NCBI GenBank assembly: GCA_934445035.1
Contig: CAKSDI010000001.1
Location: 1 to 64,000, forward strand
Origin: an uncultured Eubacteriales bacterium
GTDB taxonomy: Bacteria; Bacillota; Clostridia; Oscillospirales; Acutalibacteraceae
Direction of reading: 5' to 3'
Length of the DNA: 64,000 bases
Shown: one piece after another, positions 24,073-32,610 of the stretch
Position numbering within the stretch: the first letter of the stretch is position 1
Layout: each line of letters opens with the position of its first letter
The notes under the pieces: model-generated
The model's input: the letters and a program-made list of their open reading frames with translations, nothing else
What the model was told of the DNA's origin: nothing
The model's database searches: none
Translations under genes and position numbers: made by a program

Positions 24073-24480
24073 ATGGGCTTTCGATACAAACTTTATCAGT
24101 TTATGCAAGGCAGATACGGTGTGGATACTTTCTTTTACTGCCTTGTAGGCATATCGGTAGTTCTTGCCGTAATAAACAGTTTTTTAAGACTTATAGTTCT
24201 TCAGCTGATAATTTATGCATTGATGATCTATGCGATCTTCCGCTTTCTTTCGAGAAATATAAACGCGAGAGCGGCGGAAAACAGAAAAGTAAGAAAAATT
24301 CTTTTCTTCGTTTCTGATAAAATAAAGCAAAAAAGAGCAAGAAGTGCGGATACCTCGCACATTTATAAGAAGTGCCCGCACTGCAGAGTGACTTTAAAAC
24401 TGCCCAGACGAAAAGGCAAGCATACGACCGTCTGCCCCAAATGCGGAAAAGAATTCACCGTAAGAGTTTATAAAGAATGA
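24073..24480 (+). CDS. Membrane protein with C-terminal zinc ribbon (135 aa)
   Basis: A 135-residue protein. Two membrane helices at about residues 18-37 and 40-60 are followed by a strongly basic stretch (65-90) and a zinc ribbon CPHC...CPKCGKEF at about 98-128. GGAGG precedes the ATG. The topology puts the ribbon in the cytoplasm. Function unknown; a membrane-tethered nucleic-acid or protein-binding role is possible. Confidence 0.75.
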   Translation: MGFRYKLYQFMQGRYGVDTFFYCLVGISVVLAVINSFLRLIVLQLIIYALMIYAIFRFLSRNINARAAENRKVRKILFFVSDKIKQKRARSADTSHIYKKCPHCRVTLKLPRRKGKHTTVCPKCGKEFTVRVYKE

Positions 24481-24484
24481 ATTT

Positions 24485-24512
24485 AAGGCTTCCCACATTT
24501 ATGGGAAGCCTT
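24485..24512. terminator. Bidirectional terminator
   Basis: Perfect 11-bp arms (AAGGCTTCCCA / TGGGAAGCCTT) followed by TTATTTT. It separates the zinc-ribbon membrane gene from the convergent cohesin-like gene. Confidence 0.82.
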
Positions 24513-24517
24513 TATTT

Positions 24518-26266
24518 TCAGGATATTTTAGCTTTTTTCTTTTTAAATATAAAGAAACCGCCAACACCTGCTCCTGCAATTAAAACAATAGCGATCACAA
24601 TAAATATCCAAATATGATTTGAATCTTTTGCTTTTGAATCTTTAATATCAGCGGATTTGGTTTCCTTTTCATCAAACTTGCATATTGCATAGTTGCTGAA
24701 ATGACTTAATTTTGCGCTTATGGTGTTTTCAGCCTCGTTTACGGTCGATTCAAGCTTTTCATAATTTCCGTCTTCGGTTATATAATATATCGCTATATTT
24801 TTACCGAATCCCTCCGGTATTTTAAATGTAACGGTTACTTCGTTTTTCGGCTGTATTTTTGCTCCGTTTAAATACGCGGTTATATCATAAAGCTTAAATT
24901 CTTTGCAGATATCCTTTAATATGTTCTTTACAGACTCATAAGCAGGATCTTCTTTCTTTATTTCTTCTACCTTTATTTCGCTTCCCTTTTCGAATGTACC
25001 CTCGTTTGCTTCAAACAGTGTTCCTGTTGTTTCATCTTTAACGGAACAGGGTATTACTTCGCTTGTGGTCTGACCGCAGCGTTTGCACTTACCCTCTTTA
25101 AGTCCTGTTTCGCTTATAGTGGGTTCTTTTATTACGGTCGGGTTTTCAAAGTCGTGACCTAAAGCAGGAGTGTTTCTTGTTTCGGCTGCACCGCATACGG
25201 TACATTTTCTTTCCTGCATGCCGCCGTTTGTGCAATCGGGAGCTTTAGTATCCGACCATTCGGAAAACTTATGGCCTAATGGTTTTATGCTCTGTGAGGT
25301 AGTTTGACCGCAGCGGGTGCATTTACCTGATTCTATACCGGATTCTGTACAGGTAGGTTTCTTTGTTACAGTGGGGTTTGAAAAACTGTGTCCTAAAGCG
25401 TTTGTTGCTCTTGTTTCGGTATGGCCGCATTTTGAGCAGCTACGCTTTTCTTCTCCCTGTGTTGTACAGCCTGCGGCTTTACTCGTTTTCCAATCGATAA
25501 AACTATGGCCTGTTGCAGGGATAGAATGAGTTTCTGTCTTTTTGCATACGGAGCATTCTCTTATCTGAGTACCCTGCGTTGTGCAGCCGGGTTTAACTTT
25601 TACTTCATAATTTCCCCAGCTATGGTTATTGGTTTTAGCTATAGTTTCGTCTTTTTCTGCTTTGCAGGCGGAACATTCAAAGTGTTTTACTCCTGTTTCT
25701 TTACAGTTCGCCTGTTTTGTCACCTTACCGCTGTTCCAGGTATGGTTGGTTATTTCTTCATATCCGCACTCGGAGCATACGCGTTTATGTGTAGTATCGT
25801 TTACTTTTATGTAGGAACCGAAAGAATGAGAAACAGATGTAATTTTTAGAGTTTTTGTTGCAGAGGAAGAAGAATTATCTGCCAAAGTAACATTAACACT
25901 TATTTGCTGATCTAAGCTTGAATCTTCTTTTGCCTTTACAGTAAATCTGAAAAAAGCACCGTTTAAGTCGACATCTTTACCAAAGGAAAGCGCGCCTTTA
26001 TTTTTTGAAAGATCGAAATAATTAAGAGGTGCTTCGTTTTTTATAAACTCGCCTGATATTACTTCAAGCTTATCCCCTACGGTTAAAGCGATTGATCCTC
26101 CAGAGCAATTCTGTGCTCCGCTTAGATTTACGGTATAAGTAACATTATTTCCTAAGGTGACGGAGCCGTTTCCGGAAATACTTATACTTATATTTGCGGC
26201 AGAAGCAGTAATTGCAAAAGAAAATAATAAGCTAAACACTGTTAGCAGCGATATTATTTTTTTCAT
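24518..26266 (-). CDS. Cell-surface protein with cohesin-like domain and seven CxxC repeats
   Basis: A 582-residue exported protein. Signal peptide 1-24; cohesin-like sandwich at ~25-145 (ISISGNGSVTLGNNVTYTVNL ... FFRFTVKAKE). Seven ~39-residue repeats follow, each with a Cys pair (CSECG, CSKCG, CTRCGQ) and ending GHSF/GHKF. A further beta domain and a C-terminal membrane helix with KKKK tail anchor it to the cell. It lies 17 bp after the dockerin gene, in the same operon, so it may hold the dockerin protein on the surface. The cohesin call rests on fold pattern, not a search; Ig-like domain is the alternative. Confidence 0.65.
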   Translation of the reverse strand: MKKIISLLTVFSLLFSFAITASAANISISISGNGSVTLGNNVTYTVNLSGAQNCSGGSIALTVGDKLEVISGEFIKNEAPLNYFDLSKNKGALSFGKDVDLNGAFFRFTVKAKEDSSLDQQISVNVTLADNSSSSATKTLKITSVSHSFGSYIKVNDTTHKRVCSECGYEEITNHTWNSGKVTKQANCKETGVKHFECSACKAEKDETIAKTNNHSWGNYEVKVKPGCTTQGTQIRECSVCKKTETHSIPATGHSFIDWKTSKAAGCTTQGEEKRSCSKCGHTETRATNALGHSFSNPTVTKKPTCTESGIESGKCTRCGQTTSQSIKPLGHKFSEWSDTKAPDCTNGGMQERKCTVCGAAETRNTPALGHDFENPTVIKEPTISETGLKEGKCKRCGQTTSEVIPCSVKDETTGTLFEANEGTFEKGSEIKVEEIKKEDPAYESVKNILKDICKEFKLYDITAYLNGAKIQPKNEVTVTFKIPEGFGKNIAIYYITEDGNYEKLESTVNEAENTISAKLSHFSNYAICKFDEKETKSADIKDSKAKDSNHIWIFIVIAIVLIAGAGVGGFFIFKKKKAKIS

Positions 26267-26283
26267 ATTTTATAAACCCCTTT

Positions 26284-28287
26284 TTATTTTATAGGATAAT
26301 CTTCCGGGAAATAACAATACATAAGAAGATATATGGCGTCCTTATCGGATATTACCCCGTCGTCGTTAAAATCGCAGGATTGATTAACAGGATAATCTTC
26401 CGGAAAGTAGCTATACATCAACAAATGTATTGCATCTTTATCTGTTATTCTTTCGTCGCCGTCTATATTGCCTTTTTCAACATCAAAATCATATCCTAAT
26501 AATTCGAAATCTTTATCAAATCTCATATATGCAATTTTCTTTGATCCGTCTTTATAATAGAATTCTTTTTCAACATAAACGGTATTGTTAAAAATTTTTT
26601 TACTGCCTATATTTGAAAATTCATAACTTGCCGCATCTGGAATATCTGCTATTTGAAATTTGTTTTCAGGTATACTTATTGCTTTTTTATTCAAAGTATT
26701 ACTTTTTAGTTTTCTATTGTTTAAGTAAAAATTGCAGTAACTGTTTTCTCCATTTTCCCAACTATAACAGTCTAAATAAAGGATTCCAAAGTCTGTAAAG
26801 AAGGTCATACTATCCTGTGTGGACTTACAAGACCACGGAGTCCCCCCTCCATAACCGTCGAAAAAACCAATTTTTTCGATTTTCGAAGAAAACTTTTTAC
26901 CATTTTTATCTGTAAAACTAAATTTCGGATTTAAAGTAAAAAAATCTTCTATTGAGATTTCTTTCCAAGTATTTTCTTTAACGGTTACAGGACACTCAAA
27001 TTCCTGATTAAATGCAAAAAGTTTTACGGATTTTTGACTACTTGAGTTAAAATAATCAGTATTCATTACTGCAAAATACTCTTTGAGCTTACTTGAAAAT
27101 ATAAAATTAAGATTAAGATATTCATCAGGCAATTCTGTTACTTTGATGTCTTCAAAACTGCTATCTGAAAAGTTAAGCCTGATTACAGCCCCTCGCAAAT
27201 CAAAACATTCACCTATGATATATTCCGTTTTATCCGGATTAGAAATCAATTCAATATTTGTAACCTGGATCCTATCTTCATTTTTTAATACTTTAACATT
27301 GTAAGTTGTTTTCAATTTCCCTAAAGAAGCTTCTATTGAATAGCTCTTTTCCTCTTCAAAAGGCGTTTCAAATTGTTTTCTACTGTCATAATCAACATTA
27401 AAAGTTTTTCCGTTTAAAGTAATATTTAAACCGTGACCATGATTATTAAGATCAATTTTTTCTCCCGAATCAAGCTCTACTGTCCCCGATTTAGGAAAAT
27501 AGCTATAAAATTGTTCCGTCGAAGATTTTGTGATTTCAATATCATCAATATGTAATGATTTAAAGGGACTTTTAAGAACTTTTAAATTATAACTTGACTT
27601 TATATCTAAAATTTCGCAATTTATCTTATAACTTTCTCCGGCTTTGAGAGAATTAAAATCTATTTGATTATTATCCACTTTCAATTCATACTCTCTGTCA
27701 CCGATAATAACAGAATTTTCATACGAAGGACTACTATCTGATGATAAAACAGTTCCGTCGTTTAATGTAACTTTACAACGGGGAGAATACCATTGCTCTG
27801 AATTTCCGTTTTCATCATAATAATTCAGTCCTTCATAAACAAAAACATCCTCAATTTTTATTTCTTTTATCGGATTTTTAATAATTTTAACATTTACATT
27901 GTTTTCAATTCCCTCATAGTTTACTTTTAATTTGTAGGTATTTCCTGCAATCCAGTGATTGGTTTCCTGCTTTTTTAAATTCGATTCATCTATATTCGCA
28001 TAAGCGTATTTCTTTTCTCCGTCTTTATAAGAAGCTATACATTTGATATCAGAATTATAAATATCTTTAAAATAATAAAAAAATCCACCTGTCTTTGTTC
28101 CATATGTGTTTTCTATAATAGTGACATCGGGAACTTCTAAAGAAACAATCGGATTATCTTTTTCACCAATATATCTATTACTTTCTAAAGCATAAATATT
28201 TTGCGCATTTTCAGCAAAAACCGAAAGAGGGAACAAAGATATAATTAATAATAAAACTAAAATTAAAGAAATCACTTTTTTTGACAT
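26284..28287 (-). CDS. Secreted dockerin protein with Ig-like repeats
   Basis: A 667-residue exported protein. Signal peptide 1-25; several ~75-residue beta modules each ending in a YNVKVLK-type strand; a Big_3-like module (DKTEYIIGECFDLRGAVIRL); and a C-terminal type I dockerin with both calcium repeats (GNIDGDERITDKDAIHLLMY and CDFNDDGVISDKDAIYLLMY), ending FPEDYPIK as in ruminococcal dockerins. No catalytic module is evident, so it is probably a binding or structural component. It is followed directly by the cohesin-like gene. Confidence 0.82.
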   Translation of the reverse strand: MSKKVISLILVLLLIISLFPLSVFAENAQNIYALESNRYIGEKDNPIVSLEVPDVTIIENTYGTKTGGFFYYFKDIYNSDIKCIASYKDGEKKYAYANIDESNLKKQETNHWIAGNTYKLKVNYEGIENNVNVKIIKNPIKEIKIEDVFVYEGLNYYDENGNSEQWYSPRCKVTLNDGTVLSSDSSPSYENSVIIGDREYELKVDNNQIDFNSLKAGESYKINCEILDIKSSYNLKVLKSPFKSLHIDDIEITKSSTEQFYSYFPKSGTVELDSGEKIDLNNHGHGLNITLNGKTFNVDYDSRKQFETPFEEEKSYSIEASLGKLKTTYNVKVLKNEDRIQVTNIELISNPDKTEYIIGECFDLRGAVIRLNFSDSSFEDIKVTELPDEYLNLNFIFSSKLKEYFAVMNTDYFNSSSQKSVKLFAFNQEFECPVTVKENTWKEISIEDFFTLNPKFSFTDKNGKKFSSKIEKIGFFDGYGGGTPWSCKSTQDSMTFFTDFGILYLDCYSWENGENSYCNFYLNNRKLKSNTLNKKAISIPENKFQIADIPDAASYEFSNIGSKKIFNNTVYVEKEFYYKDGSKKIAYMRFDKDFELLGYDFDVEKGNIDGDERITDKDAIHLLMYSYFPEDYPVNQSCDFNDDGVISDKDAIYLLMYCYFPEDYPIK

Positions 28288-28301
28288 AATAAAACAACTC
28301 C

Positions 28302-28661
28302 TTAAAATTTTCTTATACTTTTTATTTCGATTATCTCTTCTTTGAATCTGACAAGATAATCTAAAAATTCTACAAAATTATTTCCTTTTAGTTTCAAGCA
28401 CGAATAACATTCCCAGTGATTTTCAGAATGATACGGTCCGAATGTTTGAACTAAAAGTTTTCTTAAAATCTTCTCAACTTCTGAAATTTGCTTTCCGCAT
28501 TCAAAATAAAAAGCCTTTACAAGAGAAATATCTATGTTTTTATGCTCGCTTTTAATTTGAGAAATCAATTTTTCTATAGTTTGTTCTTTCCGCACTGAAA
28601 CCGAATATTTTGTTTTTTCAAACTCTACCGTACTTAAAATAGCTATTATTCCTTTTTCCAT
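28302..28661 (-). CDS. Hypothetical protein (119 aa)
   Basis: A 119-residue soluble basic protein with AGGAGAG before its ATG, first gene of a three-gene operon with the dockerin and cohesin-like proteins (14-bp gap). The segment FYFECGKQISEVEKILRKLL followed by GPYHSENHWECY loosely resembles the C-terminal half of GIY-YIG/T5orf172 domains, but the N-terminal signature is not convincing. Function left open. Confidence 0.55.
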   Translation of the reverse strand: MEKGIIAILSTVEFEKTKYSVSVRKEQTIEKLISQIKSEHKNIDISLVKAFYFECGKQISEVEKILRKLLVQTFGPYHSENHWECYSCLKLKGNNFVEFLDYLVRFKEEIIEIKSIRKF

Positions 28662-28734
28662 TTAAAATCTCTCCTTTCTGAATTTTTACAAAATTTAACA
28701 GCTTTCCTCCCCTTTTATTTAAATCTATTTATGA

Positions 28735-28772
28735 TTTTAGCGGATTTTTCGCTAAAAGTCAATAGCGAAAAA
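28735..28772. promoter_or_regulatory. Overlapping inverted repeats, probable XRE operator
   Basis: TTTTTCGCTA and TAGCGAAAAA form perfect 10-bp arms 8 nt apart (28745-28772). A second pair, TTTTAGCG and CGCTAAAA (28735-28757), overlaps them. The site lies between the divergent dockerin operon and the XRE gene and is a natural target for that repressor. Confidence 0.65.
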
Positions 28773-28827
28773 CTTTCTAAATTATAATTGAGTAAATAAA
28801 TCAAATTATAATTTCGAGAGGTTTTTT

Positions 28828-29046
28828 ATGGCTTATTATAAAAGAATCCGTGATTTAAGAGAAGACAATGATCTAACGCAAACGCAGCTCGGAAAAATTC
28901 TTTCGTGCAGTCAAAGAGTATACAGTAATTATGAGCGCGGTGATATCGATATTCCGACTGCAACGCTTATTAAAATTGCAAACTATTATAATGTATCCGT
29001 AGATTTTCTTCTAAACAGAACCGATAACCCTAAAATGAATATATAA
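28828..29046 (+). CDS. XRE-family transcriptional regulator (72 aa)
   Basis: A 72-residue Cro/CI-type protein, almost entirely helix-turn-helix: IRDLREDNDLTQTQLGKILSCSQRVYSNYERGDIDIPTATLIKIA. GAGAGG precedes the ATG and TATAAT lies at 28807. It is divergent from the dockerin/cohesin operon across a shared palindromic region, so it may repress both itself and that operon. No separate effector domain is present. Confidence 0.88.
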   Translation: MAYYKRIRDLREDNDLTQTQLGKILSCSQRVYSNYERGDIDIPTATLIKIANYYNVSVDFLLNRTDNPKMNI

Positions 29047-29082
29047 TCCCCCGCCGAATTAAATTCGGCGGGGGATTTTTTC
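29046..29082. terminator. Bidirectional terminator
   Basis: ATCCCCCGCCGAATT and its complement form a GC-rich stem followed by ATTTTTTC. It serves the XRE gene and faces the convergent lipoprotein gene. Confidence 0.85.
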
Positions 29083-31051
29083 AGCTCTGTGAGCTTTCGG
29101 TGCTTTGTGAAGATTTTTGCTTCTTTGAAAACTGTGAAGAATTTCCGTTTTCATCAGGCTTCTTATCGGGCTTTTTATCAGGTCTGCTGTTTGTATCAGA
29201 GTTTCCTGTTTGGTTTTCATTCGAAGAATCAGGCTTTTCGGGCGGCTGTGTGCCGTTATCCGACGGCTTATTTCCGCTCGGCTGTTCACCGTTTGCGTCG
29301 GGTGCGGCACCGTTACCCGGTGCATTGCCGCCGGGAGCGTTGCCATTCGGAGCAGTTCCTCCCATTCCTCTTGATTCGCCGTAGATAAGGCTGTCAAGAG
29401 TAACGGATTTTGAAAGATTACCCGAAACTATCGTGTAAGTTCCGCCCTTTACTATCGACGGTGCGGAAACCACCACATTTAAATATTTCTTTGCGGGAGT
29501 AAAGCTTACTATCTCGTTTGAAGAAGAGTCCTTTAAGACCACTGCGCTTTGCGACTGTGAATCAAGATCTACCATTATACTTCCCTGCGTGGAATCGCTG
29601 CCGAAGTTCATCGCCATTCCGCTTGAGCCTGTTGCAACGAATATTCCGCCTGTTATTTTAGCGGTGCCGTCATAATCAATAGCGCCGTTGCCATCGTTTA
29701 CCGGACCGCTTACATAGGTTTCTCCGCCCTCTACGAACAGGCCGCCGTTTGAGTCGATACCGTCGCCGTAAGCGTTGACATTTATTTTTCCGCCTGTGAT
29801 CTTAATATAATAATCGGAATTTGAGGCAAAATTATCTTTTCTCTCGCCGAAGCCGCTTTCGTCTTTTCCGCCTGCGGCGTTAAGACCGTCGTCAGAAGCG
29901 GTGACATTTATTTCTCCGCCCGATATCTCTATCTGAGCGCCCTCAAGTCCCTCATAGCTTTTTTCTACGGTGATATTACCGCCCGACACCTTTAAAAGAG
30001 AGTCGGAATGCATGCCGTCGTCGCCGGTGGTTATTTTAAATGTGCCGCCCGATATAGTGACATCGCCGTTTGAATGCACGGCGTCATCACAGCAGTCGAG
30101 AGTAAATTCGCCGTCTTTTATAAGAAGAGCCGAGCCTGATTTAATGCCCTTTGAGCTTGTATCGTTATCCGCCTTAGCGCTGCTGCCGCCGCCTGAAACA
30201 ATATCAAACTTTCCTCCGCTGATACCTAAAAGGGTTTGCGCCTGGATACCGTCTTCAGATGATTTAAGATTTAAAGTGCAGTCAACCAAAGCTATATATC
30301 CTAAATTTTCGTCCTTATCGTTAGTCGATCTTACGGCGTCGCCGCCGGAAGTTACAGTAATAGCAGCATCTTTTGCCTTTAAATAATCTTTACCGTTTAT
30401 CCCGTGATTTTTAGCGGTAACGGTTATATCGGAAGACATTATTAAAAGTGTATCCTTAGAGGTTATGCCGTTATTGCAGTTGCCGTTTACCGTAAGAAAG
30501 CCGGAGCCAAAAATCACGAGATCGGATTTTGAATAAAGAGCGGCATTCGGTTCCTCGTCATCACTTGAGCTGTAATTATCGGAATAATCATAAGAATCCG
30601 GATCAGACAAGACATTCTTTGTATTCTCTTCAAGATAAATCATCGTTTTTGAAGATTTATATACATAAATAGAAGAAGATTTTTTATTTGAAAGTTCAAG
30701 TCCGTTAAGAACCAGAGTTACTTCCTCGCCTTTTGCGTCTACTATCACCCTGCCGTTTTCACTTGATCCGCTTAAGATATAAACGCCGCCTTTTTTAATA
30801 GTTACAACGCCGTCTTTATACTCGGCGCCGCTGCCCGAAATCTCCGCGTTATCGGAAGAAAAACTGATTTTTGCGGCTTTGGAAGTATCAGGTTTTGAAA
30901 CCGATTCTTCCTTTAATTCATTTAGTATCTCCTCGATATCCGCAGTTTTTGCGGAAGCTGTTTTTGAGCCCGATTTTTTACCGCACGCGCTCATAGTTAA
31001 TATAAGAGCGGTACAAAGTAAGAAAATCGCAATTTTTTTAAGGTTTTTCAT
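29081..31051 (-). CDS. Cthe_2159-type carbohydrate-binding lipoprotein
   Basis: A 656-residue lipoprotein. The start at 31051 is preferred because GGGTGG lies upstream and the leader then ends in a lipobox (LTMSAC). The body is a long repetitive beta-helix with GDDGMHSDSLLKVSGGNITV-like rungs, typical of the Cthe_2159 carbohydrate-binding family described from Clostridium thermocellum as cellulose- and polygalacturonate-binding. A Gly/Pro/Asn-rich disordered C-terminus (PNGNAPGGNAPGNG; KPDKKPDENG) follows. It is divergent from the VTC/DUF4956/two-component operon and shares a repeat-bearing intergenic region with it. Confidence 0.85.
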   Translation of the reverse strand: MKNLKKIAIFLLCTALILTMSACGKKSGSKTASAKTADIEEILNELKEESVSKPDTSKAAKISFSSDNAEISGSGAEYKDGVVTIKKGGVYILSGSSENGRVIVDAKGEEVTLVLNGLELSNKKSSSIYVYKSSKTMIYLEENTKNVLSDPDSYDYSDNYSSSDDEEPNAALYSKSDLVIFGSGFLTVNGNCNNGITSKDTLLIMSSDITVTAKNHGINGKDYLKAKDAAITVTSGGDAVRSTNDKDENLGYIALVDCTLNLKSSEDGIQAQTLLGISGGKFDIVSGGGSSAKADNDTSSKGIKSGSALLIKDGEFTLDCCDDAVHSNGDVTISGGTFKITTGDDGMHSDSLLKVSGGNITVEKSYEGLEGAQIEISGGEINVTASDDGLNAAGGKDESGFGERKDNFASNSDYYIKITGGKINVNAYGDGIDSNGGLFVEGGETYVSGPVNDGNGAIDYDGTAKITGGIFVATGSSGMAMNFGSDSTQGSIMVDLDSQSQSAVVLKDSSSNEIVSFTPAKKYLNVVVSAPSIVKGGTYTIVSGNLSKSVTLDSLIYGESRGMGGTAPNGNAPGGNAPGNGAAPDANGEQPSGNKPSDNGTQPPEKPDSSNENQTGNSDTNSRPDKKPDKKPDENGNSSQFSKKQKSSQSTESSQS

Positions 31052-31096
31052 AAAAACCACCCTTTCTTTTTTTGTTTGACTCAATTTTAAATCCTC

Positions 31097-31152
31097 AACC
31101 TAAAGAAAACCTAAAGAAAAAAATTAAATTTTCTTTAGGTTCATTTTAGGTT
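31097..31152. promoter_or_regulatory. Paired 11-bp-phased repeats, probable response-regulator sites
   Basis: AACCTAAAG occurs at 31097 and 31108; in inverse orientation CTTTAGGTT (31133) and TTTTAGGTT (31144) follow. Each pair repeats every 11 bp, the phasing used by OmpR/PhoB-type regulators, and the pairs form one large inverted repeat between the divergent lipoprotein and VTC genes. The response regulator in the operon is the likely binder. Confidence 0.65.
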
Positions 31153-31187
31153 AGGCGTTTACAATGTAGGCACAAGAGGTGATAAAA

Positions 31188-31904
31188 GTGAGCCGAAATA
31201 TTCAGCTTTGTTTTGAAAGATATGAAAAGAAATACATTATAAATACCGAAAAGCAAAAAGAATTCATTAATTTAATATCGGAATATATAAAACCCGACGC
31301 TTACCCCGAATATGAAATTAGCAATATATATTATGATACTCCAAATCGGGCGCTTATCAGAGCTTCTATAGAAAAGCCTGCTTTTAAAGAAAAATTAAGG
31401 GTGAGGAGCTACGGCAGGGTAAACGACGGCGACAAAGTATTTATAGAAATGAAGAGAAAATACAACGGAATAGTTTACAAGCGCAGGATAACGGCTGATA
31501 TAAATGATATCGATTCGATTTTAGATCCCGATTCGGAGTTAAAGGAAAACTCGCAGATATCGAGGGAGCTTAAAAGCTTTCAAAGGCAGTACAGATCGAA
31601 GCCTATGACATATATAAATTACAAGCGCAAAGCTTTTTCGGGGATAGAAGACGAGCGGCTCCGCATAACCTTTGATACCGATATAAACTGCCGCGATTAC
31701 GGATTAGACTTAAGAAACGGCGAATCCGGCGTGCTGCTTTTAGACAAAAATACGGTTTTAATGGAAATAAAAATTCCCGGAGTTTGTCCGCTTTATTTAA
31801 GCCGTGCGCTTTCGCAGCTTCAAATTTATCCTGTTTCATTTTCGAAATACGGATATTATTATAAAAATTTTATTTTAAAAACGGAGGATGATTTACTTGC
31901 TTAA
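31188..31904 (+). CDS. VTC-domain protein (polyphosphate polymerase-like)
   Basis: A 238-residue cytoplasmic VTC-domain protein. Visible tunnel-fold features are ERYEKKYIIN, ISNIYYDTPN, KLRVRSYG, FIEMKRKYNG, YKRRI and VLMEIKIPG, matching the basic/acidic strand pattern of CYTH-like triphosphate enzymes. GTG at 31188 is chosen over GTG 31179 because AGAGGTGAT sits correctly before it. In many Firmicutes VTC genes pair with DUF4956 and with cell-surface proteins, as here. Polyphosphate synthesis is inferred. Confidence 0.85.
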   Translation: MSRNIQLCFERYEKKYIINTEKQKEFINLISEYIKPDAYPEYEISNIYYDTPNRALIRASIEKPAFKEKLRVRSYGRVNDGDKVFIEMKRKYNGIVYKRRITADINDIDSILDPDSELKENSQISRELKSFQRQYRSKPMTYINYKRKAFSGIEDERLRITFDTDINCRDYGLDLRNGESGVLLLDKNTVLMEIKIPGVCPLYLSRALSQLQIYPVSFSKYGYYYKNFILKTEDDLLA

Positions 31905-32559
31905 TTCAATTATCGATTCTACACTTAACATTAAAACATTTCTTATCTGCACGGCGGTTTCGGTGGTGCTTGGAATTCTCACGGCTCTTATCGCCGGGTT
32001 CAGATCTAAAAGCTCGCAAAGCTTCAGCATAACGCTCGCGGTTCTTCCCGCAGTGGTACAGATAGTGATAATGCTTGTAAACGGCAATATCGGAACAGGC
32101 GTTGCGGTGGCGGGAGCTTTCAGTCTTGTAAGATTTCGCTCGGCACCGGGAAGCGCTAAAGAAATAAGCGCAATATTTCTTTGTATGGCATTAGGTCTTG
32201 CAACAGGAATGGGATATATTGCCGCGGCGGCAATATTTTTCCTGATAATCGCGGCCGTTTTTATGATCCTTACTTTAACTCATTTCGGCGAGGGCAACAG
32301 GCACGAGAGAAACCTTAAGATCACTATCCCGGAAAATCTTGATTTTGAGGGAATTTTTGACGATATTTTTGAAAAATACACTGTTTCACACTCGCTTGAA
32401 AAGGTAAAGACTGCAAATATGGGAACTCTTTTTGAGCTTAATTACACGGTAGTTTTTAAATCTGCTCAAATTCCGAAAGCTTTTATAGACGAAATAAGAA
32501 CAAGAAACGGAAACTTAAATATTATCTGCGGAAGAGAAACGATAAAAGACGCTCTTTAA
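31897..32559 (+). CDS. DUF4956 membrane protein
   Basis: A 220-residue protein with three to four membrane helices in the first 125 residues (FLICTAVSVVLGILTALIAG; FSITLAVLPAVVQIVIMLV; and one near residue 110) and a soluble C-terminal domain. GTGVAVAGAFSLVRFRSAPG is the characteristic DUF4956 loop. TTG at 31897 is preferred because GGAGG at 31883 has 9-nt spacing, while the in-frame ATG at 31888 abuts it. It overlaps the VTC gene, and the two probably work as one membrane complex. Confidence 0.85.
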   Translation: MLNSIIDSTLNIKTFLICTAVSVVLGILTALIAGFRSKSSQSFSITLAVLPAVVQIVIMLVNGNIGTGVAVAGAFSLVRFRSAPGSAKEISAIFLCMALGLATGMGYIAAAAIFFLIIAAVFMILTLTHFGEGNRHERNLKITIPENLDFEGIFDDIFEKYTVSHSLEKVKTANMGTLFELNYTVVFKSAQIPKAFIDEIRTRNGNLNIICGRETIKDAL

Positions 32560-32610
32560 AAATTATTGATTTTAAGGCTTGATTATTATAAAATAAAGTG
32601 GGTGATCAAA

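Noticed and set aside
24600..25700. Tandem repeats as a CRISPR array
   Set aside because: The ~117-bp units are coding repeats of a surface protein; there are no short spacers or cas genes in the window.
29089..29388. Frames in other phases over the Pro/Gly/Asn-rich end of the lipoprotein gene
   Set aside because: Low-complexity repeats keep several frames open; only the lipoprotein frame has a leader and domain.
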